Positions 58,276 through 64,000 of a DNA stretch of 64,000 bases are shown one piece after another. The translations under genes and the position numbers were made by a program. Positions within the stretch are counted from its first letter, which is position 1. The number at the start of each line of letters is the position of its first letter. Under the pieces are notes generated by a model, which saw only the letters and a program-made list of their open reading frames with translations, had not been told where the DNA came from and did not search any database. This DNA is from Streptomyces parvus. GTDB taxonomy: Bacteria; Actinomycetota; Actinomycetes; Streptomycetales; Streptomycetaceae. The DNA lies in contig NZ_CP135079.1 of assembly GCF_032121415.1 (NCBI RefSeq), positions 1,922,001 through 1,986,000 of the forward strand. Reading direction: 5' to 3'.

Positions 58276-59424
58276 TCAGCCGCCGGAGGTGTCCAGCTCG
58301 GCGTCGGCGCTGACGCCGGCGCAGTCGTACGGGTCCTTGAGCCAGCCGTCCGGGAGGACGACCCGATTGTTGCCGGAGGTCCGCCCGCGGGGCCCGTCGG
58401 CACCGTCCGGCCAGGGCTGGTCGAGGTCCAGCTCGTGCAGCTGGCCGCCCAGCTCCTCCAGCGAGGAGGTGACGGCGAGCTTCTTGCGCATCTCGGAGCC
58501 GACCGCGAAGCCCTTGAGATACCAGGCCACGTGCTTGCGGAAGTCGATGACGCCCCGCGCCTCGTCGCCGATCCACTCCCCCAGCAGTGTCGCGTGGCGC
58601 ACCATGACGTCCGCGACCTCGCGCAGAGTGGGCGCGTGCCGTTCGGCGCGCCCCTCCATGGCGCTGACCAGATCGGCGAAGAGCCAGGGCCGCCCGAGGC
58701 ACCCGCGCCCGACGACGACCCCGTCGCACCCGGTCTCGCGCATCATCCGCAGGGCGTCGTCGGCGCACCAGATGTCGCCGTTGCCGAGGACGGGGATCTC
58801 CGGGACGTGCTCCTTGAGCCGGGCGATGGCGTCCCAGTCGGCGGTGCCGCCGTAGTGCTGGGCGGTGGTCCTGCCGTGCAGGGCGACGGCCGTCACGCCC
58901 TCCTCGACGGCGATGCGCCCGGCGTCGAGGAACGTGAGGTGGTCGTCGTCGATGCCCTTGCGCATCTTGATGGTGACGGGGAGGTCCCCGGCACCCGAGA
59001 CGGCTTCTCTGAGGATGGCCCGCAGCAGGGGCCGCTTGTACGGAAGCGCGGAGCCGCCGCCCTTGCGGGTGACCTTGGGGACGGGGCAGCCGAAGTTCAG
59101 GTCGATGTGGTCGGCGAGATTCTCGTCCACGATCATGCGGACGGCCTTGCCGACGGTGACCGGGTCCACTCCGTACAGCTGGATCGAGCGCGGGGTCTCG
59201 CTCGCGTCGAAGTGGATGAGCTGCATGGTCTTCTCGTTGCGCTCGACCAGCGCCCGCGTGGTGATCATCTCGCTGACGAACAGCCCCTTGCCCCCGGAGA
59301 ACTCCCGGCACAGCGTCCGGAACGGGGCGTTGGTGATACCGGCCATCGGGGCCAGCACGACCGGCGGCCGCACGGTGTGCGGGCCGATACGGAGCTGCGG
59401 GAGGGCGGGGGCGAGCGTGGTCAT
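58276..59424 (-). CDS. dus: tRNA-dihydrouridine synthase
   Basis: A 382-residue FMN-dependent TIM-barrel enzyme reducing uridine in tRNA D-loops. Family marks: VLAPMAGITNAPFRTLC at the N-terminus, HIDLNFGCPVPKVTRKGGGSAL with the catalytic Cys, KMRKGIDDDH, LHGRTTAQHY and LGNGDIW. The C-terminal helical domain binds tRNA; the last 40 residues are hydrophilic. ATG 59424 gives the family start and has GGAG close upstream. It is single, with the distal hairpin at 58036 as likely terminator. Confidence 0.94.
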   Translation of the reverse strand: MTTLAPALPQLRIGPHTVRPPVVLAPMAGITNAPFRTLCREFSGGKGLFVSEMITTRALVERNEKTMQLIHFDASETPRSIQLYGVDPVTVGKAVRMIVDENLADHIDLNFGCPVPKVTRKGGGSALPYKRPLLRAILREAVSGAGDLPVTIKMRKGIDDDHLTFLDAGRIAVEEGVTAVALHGRTTAQHYGGTADWDAIARLKEHVPEIPVLGNGDIWCADDALRMMRETGCDGVVVGRGCLGRPWLFADLVSAMEGRAERHAPTLREVADVMVRHATLLGEWIGDEARGVIDFRKHVAWYLKGFAVGSEMRKKLAVTSSLEELGGQLHELDLDQPWPDGADGPRGRTSGNNRVVLPDGWLKDPYDCAGVSADAELDTSGG

Positions 59425-59540
59425 TGCTCCATTGTCGCGTACGCCGGAGGGGCGCCGGGCAGGGTGCATCGGGGGGTGGTCTTCAGGACCGCCGGCCGGA
59501 CAAGCGCGTACGGGCACACCGGGTGACGGACCGTACGGCC

Positions 59541-59584
59541 GTCGGCCCGTCCGGGCCGCGTCATCGCCGCCCGGACGGGCCGAC
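59541..59584 (-). terminator. Terminator of the TetR gene
   Basis: Perfect 16-bp arms GTCGGCCCGTCCGGGC and its complement with a 12-base loop, ending eight bases from the TetR stop. Confidence 0.85.
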
Positions 59585-59591
59585 GGGCGAC

Positions 59592-60170
59592 TCAGGCGAG
59601 GCGCGAGGCGCCCCAGGCCGCCTCGATCATCCGGAAGACCTCGTCCACCGCGTCCCCCGGCTCGGCCGCCTCGCAGGCCAGCGTGTAGGCGTCGATCACG
59701 AACCTCGCAATGGTCCGACAGGCCGTCGACGCCTCCGGTACGCCGAGGTCGGCGGCGATGGCGGCAGCCAGCGAGTCCGCGTGACGCAGCCGCATCGTCT
59801 CCTCGTACTCCCGCAGCGCGGGCGAGGCTGCGATCAGACTCCGGACCGGGGCGGCCTCGGGCGCCGTGCAGTGCCGCACCAGGGCGTGGATCTCCCGACG
59901 CAGCGCGGGGATCAGCGGCTCGTCCGGCGCCCGGGCGGCGACCGCCCGCACGAGGCCGCGCTCGAACCCCTGATCCCGCTCGAAGACCAGCGCCTCCTTC
60001 GCGGCGAAGTGCGAGAAGAGTGTGGTGACGGCCACATCGGCCTCCGCGGCCACGTCCCGGATGCCCACGTCGTCGTAGCCGCGTTCCAGGAAGAGGCGCA
60101 GAGCCGTGTCGGCGATCTTCTGGCGGGTCGCGGCCTTCTTGCGCTCGCGGCGCCCGGACGGCTCGATCAT
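59592..60170 (-). CDS. TetR-family transcriptional regulator
   Basis: A 192-residue regulator: basic start (RRERKKAATRQK), TetR helix-turn-helix (about 15-60, VGIRDVAAEADVAVTTLFSHF) and a helical ligand domain. It is divergent from an NADP-dependent oxidoreductase with only 69 bp between the starts. The gap is unusually AT-rich and carries two dyads, so it probably represses that gene and itself. Ligand unknown, likely a quinone, enone or drug-like inducer judging from the target. Confidence 0.92.
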   Translation of the reverse strand: MIEPSGRRERKKAATRQKIADTALRLFLERGYDDVGIRDVAAEADVAVTTLFSHFAAKEALVFERDQGFERGLVRAVAARAPDEPLIPALRREIHALVRHCTAPEAAPVRSLIAASPALREYEETMRLRHADSLAAAIAADLGVPEASTACRTIARFVIDAYTLACEAAEPGDAVDEVFRMIEAAWGASRLA

Positions 60171-60213
60171 GCGCTGACACTACCAAATACAAAACAACAA
60201 CAGATTCAAAACC

Positions 60214-60233
60214 CTAACCGTTAGTGTTACGGT
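60214..60233. promoter_or_regulatory. Probable TetR operator
   Basis: Overlapping dyads CTAAC-C-GTTAG (60214-60224) and ACCGT-N7-ACGGT (60217-60233) lie directly before the oxidoreductase start, in an AT-rich gap shared with the divergent TetR gene. Confidence 0.6.
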
Positions 60234-60239
60234 CGCCGC

Positions 60240-61133
60240 ATGAAGAAAGTGAGCTTCGCCGAGTTCGGCGGCCCCGACGTCCTCCGCCTCATCGATGCCG
60301 AGGAGCCCCACGCGGGCCCCGGCGAGATACGCATCTCCGTGCGCGCCGCAGGAGTGAACCCGGTCGACTGGCGCATCCGCGAAGGCCAGGTCCTCGGAGC
60401 ACATCCCACCGAACTGCCGTCAGGGGTGGGCATCGACGCCGCCGGAGTGGTGGACGAGGTCGGCGAGGGCGTCGGCGGAGTGCAGATCGGCGACCCCGTG
60501 TTCGGCGAAGGGTCCAGCACCTACGCCGAGTTCGCCGTGCTGGCCGCCTGGGCCCGGATGCCGGAGGGCCTGACGTTCGCGGAGGCGGCGGGGTACCCGT
60601 CGGTGGTGGAGACCGCGCTGCGCGTCCTCCGCGAGGTCGGCATACAGCCCGGCCGGACCCTGCTGGTCAGCGGCGCGTCCGGCGGAGTCGGATCAGCGGT
60701 CCTGCAGATCGCGCGCGAGCGGGGCATCAAGGTCGTCGGCACCGCCGGCGCCGCCAATCAGGACTACCTGCGCGGCCTGGGCGCGCTCGCCACGACGTAC
60801 GGCGAGGGCTGGACCGAGCGGGTGCGAGCCCTCGGCCGTGTGGACGCGGCGCTGGACCTGGCGGGCTCCGGCGTGATCCGCGAGCTCGTCGAACTGACCG
60901 GGGACCCGGCGAAGGTGGTCACCATCGCGGACCTGGACGCGCCGGAGTTCGGCGTCCGCTTCTCCGGCGTGGCGGGCAGCGTTCCGGACGCGCTGGCCGA
61001 GGCCGCCGCGCTCATCGGGCGCGGCAGGCTGCACATCCCGGTCGAGAAGTCCTACGCACTGACAGAGACAGCTGCCGCGCACGCCGACAGCCGGGCGGGC
61101 CACACACGGGGCCGCCGCGTCATCGTCATCTGA
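60240..61133 (+). CDS. Zinc-independent NADP-dependent oxidoreductase (quinone oxidoreductase type)
   Basis: A 297-residue MDR protein: GroES-like N-domain (FGGPDVLRLID, GVNPVDWRIREG, GVGIDAAGVVDEVGEGV) and Rossmann domain (LLVSGASGGVGSAVLQIA, about 140-157), with the terminal HIPVEKSYALTETAAAH. Cysteine zinc ligands are absent. It reduces quinones, enones or similar electrophiles with NADPH. The C-terminus is slightly short for the family. It is controlled in all likelihood by the divergent TetR protein. Confidence 0.9.
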   Translation: MKKVSFAEFGGPDVLRLIDAEEPHAGPGEIRISVRAAGVNPVDWRIREGQVLGAHPTELPSGVGIDAAGVVDEVGEGVGGVQIGDPVFGEGSSTYAEFAVLAAWARMPEGLTFAEAAGYPSVVETALRVLREVGIQPGRTLLVSGASGGVGSAVLQIARERGIKVVGTAGAANQDYLRGLGALATTYGEGWTERVRALGRVDAALDLAGSGVIRELVELTGDPAKVVTIADLDAPEFGVRFSGVAGSVPDALAEAAALIGRGRLHIPVEKSYALTETAAAHADSRAGHTRGRRVIVI

Positions 61134-61202
61134 TGCCGGAGGAAGCCACCGTCCGGGCGATCGAGCGGCACCGCCGGAATCCCCGGACGACGAGTCGGCG
61201 CG

Positions 61203-62174
61203 TCAGAAGACGGACAGACCGGTGAGCGTGGTGAACCGGTCGAGCGCCGCCACGCCGGCCACCGAGTTGCCGCGCCGGTCGAGCCCCGGGCTCCACACGC
61301 ACAGGGTGCACTCCCCGGGCACGATGGCGATGATCCCGCCGCCGACGCCGCTCTTGCCCGGCAGCCCCACCCGGTAGGCGAACTCCCCGGCCGCGTCGTA
61401 CGTCCCGCAGGTGAGCATGACCGCGTTGACCTGCTTCGCCTGGCTGCGGGTCAGCAGCGCGGACCCGTCGGCCCGGACCCCGTGCCGGGCGAGGAACCCC
61501 GCGGAGAGGGCCAGGTCCGCGCAGGACGCCTCGATCGAGCACTGGCGGAAGTAGGCGGCGAGCAGTTCGGGCACCGGGAGCGTGACGTTGCCGTAGGAGG
61601 CCATGAAGTGGGCCAGCGCGGCGTTGCGGTCGCCGTGGGCCGCCTCGGAGGCGGCGACGTCCGGGACGAAGTCGATGGCGGGGTTGCCGCTCTCCGTACG
61701 GAGCAGCTCGCGCACCTGCCCCGCGGCGTCCCCGGTCAGCGCCTGCAACCGGTCGGTCACCACCAGGGCGCCCGCGTTGATGAACGGGTTGCGGGGGATG
61801 CCGTTCTCGTACTCCAGCTGCACCAGGGAGTTGAAGGGGTTGCCGGAGGGCTCGCGGCCCACGCCCCGCCATATCCGCTCGCCGTCCAGGGAGAGCGCCA
61901 GGGCGAGTGCGAAGACCTTGGAGATGGACTGGGTCGAGAAGGGCTGCTGCCAGTCCCCGACCCCGTAGACGGTCCCGTCCGGCTCGGCGACGGCCATACC
62001 GAAGCGCCGGGGGTCGACGCCCGCGAGCATCGGTATGTAGTCGGCGGGGGTGCCGTGGTCGTCGCGGGCGGCCATCTCCTCGGCTATGCGGCTGATGACG
62101 GCGCTGAAGCGGTGCGCGTCGGTGCGCGGGGCGGCAGCACTGCTCGCCGGGACGGCGGCGGAGGGGTGGGACAC
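61203..62174 (-). CDS. glsA: Glutaminase
   Basis: A 323-residue beta-lactamase-fold glutaminase converting glutamine to glutamate and ammonia. The catalytic Ser83-x-x-Lys86 lies in FSTQSISKVF; other family segments are GNPFNSLVQLEYENGIPRNPF, NAGALVVTD, SGNPAIDFVPDVA and GLPGKSGVGGGI. The GTG 62174 start (AGGAA, five bases) gives an Ala/Ser/Pro-rich tail of about 15 residues. The longer open frame upstream lacks conservation. It converges on the oxidoreductase gene. Confidence 0.95.
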   Translation of the reverse strand: MSHPSAAVPASSAAAPRTDAHRFSAVISRIAEEMAARDDHGTPADYIPMLAGVDPRRFGMAVAEPDGTVYGVGDWQQPFSTQSISKVFALALALSLDGERIWRGVGREPSGNPFNSLVQLEYENGIPRNPFINAGALVVTDRLQALTGDAAGQVRELLRTESGNPAIDFVPDVAASEAAHGDRNAALAHFMASYGNVTLPVPELLAAYFRQCSIEASCADLALSAGFLARHGVRADGSALLTRSQAKQVNAVMLTCGTYDAAGEFAYRVGLPGKSGVGGGIIAIVPGECTLCVWSPGLDRRGNSVAGVAALDRFTTLTGLSVF

Positions 62175-62359
62175 GGCGATTCCTGACGGGGAGCGGAGCG
62201 GGGCCCGGCGGCCGGGGCGGGGCCGGGGAGAGCGCCCACAGTCTGCCCGCCCACCGGAACCATCCCAAATGCCCCGCCCGCCGGCACCCGGCTCCCCGCC
62301 ACCCCTCTCACCCCGCCTCGGGGGCGGGGCCCACTCGTGAAGGCCCCGGCCCCCCGGGC

Positions 62360-62632
62360 TTACATACTCGCGAAGATCGCGCCCAGGACCATGCCGCCGA
62401 CCAGGCCGACGGCGCTGATCACGATGGCGATCGTGGAGAGACGCTCGTGCCGGACGGTCTTGGCGATGACGGCCATGATCAGCCCGCCCAGCGCGAAGAC
62501 GATCGGCAGGAAGATGAACCCGATCACGCCCAGGACAATCGCGATGATGCTGAAGACGTTGCCTTCGGCGCGGGCCCGGGGCGCGCCGTAGTGCTGCTGT
62601 CCGGTCGGCTGGTTGCCGTACTGCGTAGTCAT
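62360..62632 (-). CDS. Small membrane protein, DUF4190-like
   Basis: A 90-residue protein: hydrophilic N-terminus (QYGNQPTGQQHYGAPRAR, about 25 residues) and two membrane segments (about 27-55 and 65-88). The first has the pattern FSIIAIVLGVIGFIFLPIVFALGG seen in DUF4190-type proteins. ATG 62632 is followed by a typical Gln/Tyr/Pro start. It stands alone between glutaminase and the phosphotransferase gene. Function unknown. Confidence 0.8.
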   Translation of the reverse strand: MTTQYGNQPTGQQHYGAPRARAEGNVFSIIAIVLGVIGFIFLPIVFALGGLIMAVIAKTVRHERLSTIAIVISAVGLVGGMVLGAIFASM

Positions 62633-62773
62633 CTCTCGCTCCTTCGGGTCGGTCGCTCCGAGATCCGGTCGCGAAGTGACCGGCCTGACGTTCGGGTGCC
62701 CCCAAGTCCCTTGCGCACACGCGCTTTTGCTTGCGGGAGCAGCACCACGCGGGCGCTGGGGCCCCGCCGCCCG

Positions 62774-64000
<1,227 letters not shown>

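Noticed and set aside
62690..62770. Rifamycin-associated element near the phosphotransferase-like gene
   Set aside because: CTTGCG-like strings here lie at the 3' side of the gene and do not match the element; its promoter is outside the window.

Overview
The window reads as chromosomal DNA of a Streptomyces or a very close relative. G+C is extreme, with strong third-position G/C bias. Many genes start at GTG and overlap as ATGA, GTGA or TAATG. Intrinsic terminators are long GC hairpins, mostly without a T-run. Gene content and order recall the S. coelicolor core around mbl, matB, hrdA, dnaG, nirBD, ppdK and dus. That comparison is from memory, not from a search.

Layout. (1) 1-5000: the 3' end of an unknown gene, an MreB/Mbl-type actin, an overlapping GAF histidine kinase whose ATP-binding domain is degenerate, an Lrp/AsnC regulator and an MFS carrier. 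(2) 5071-9746: two translationally coupled secreted proteins, a sugar dehydrogenase-PKD-CBM6 protein and a ThuA-CBM6-GH99 protein. (3) 10152-14907: malonyl-CoA synthetase, a fused AccD/AccA-like carboxyltransferase, a scrap of a short-chain dehydrogenase, an EntS-like exporter and an N-terminally truncated type II thioesterase. (4) 14988-27718: what looks like a dextran/isomalto-oligosaccharide utilisation locus. It has a sugar ABC importer (one permease carries an apparent frameshift), a GH13 oligo-1,6-glucosidase, a ROK regulator, a secreted GH49 dextranase with ricin-type lectin repeats, an AA10 lytic polysaccharide monooxygenase flanked by two DoxX membrane proteins, and a UgpC/MsiK-type ATPase. 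(5) 27913-28371: one CAT-anticodon tRNA and two tRNA-Asn.

(6) 28554-41318: housekeeping and core genes, namely an FGGY kinase, a heterodimeric ABC exporter, a principal-type sigma factor, primase, a ferredoxin-reductase-like flavoprotein, dGTPase and a sirohydrochlorin chelatase-like protein. (7) 41510-47922: small metabolic genes, including an FMN reductase behind a near-perfect SoxR box, and a class F sortase with a membrane-tailed partner. (8) 48118-51104: nirBD behind a GlnR-like box. (9) 51279-64000: a PhoX-like Tat protein, VOC and ArsR-like proteins, ppdK set between two unusually structured non-coding regions, dus, a TetR/oxidoreductase pair, glutaminase and the 3' part of a rifampin phosphotransferase-like gene.

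How the genes fit together. The dextranase would cut dextran outside the cell, the ABC system would import isomalto-oligosaccharides, the GH13 enzyme would release glucose inside, and the ROK protein would sense it. The chelatase supplies a step of siroheme synthesis, and NirB needs siroheme. No CRISPR array, rRNA, transposase, integrase or recognisable defence system was seen.
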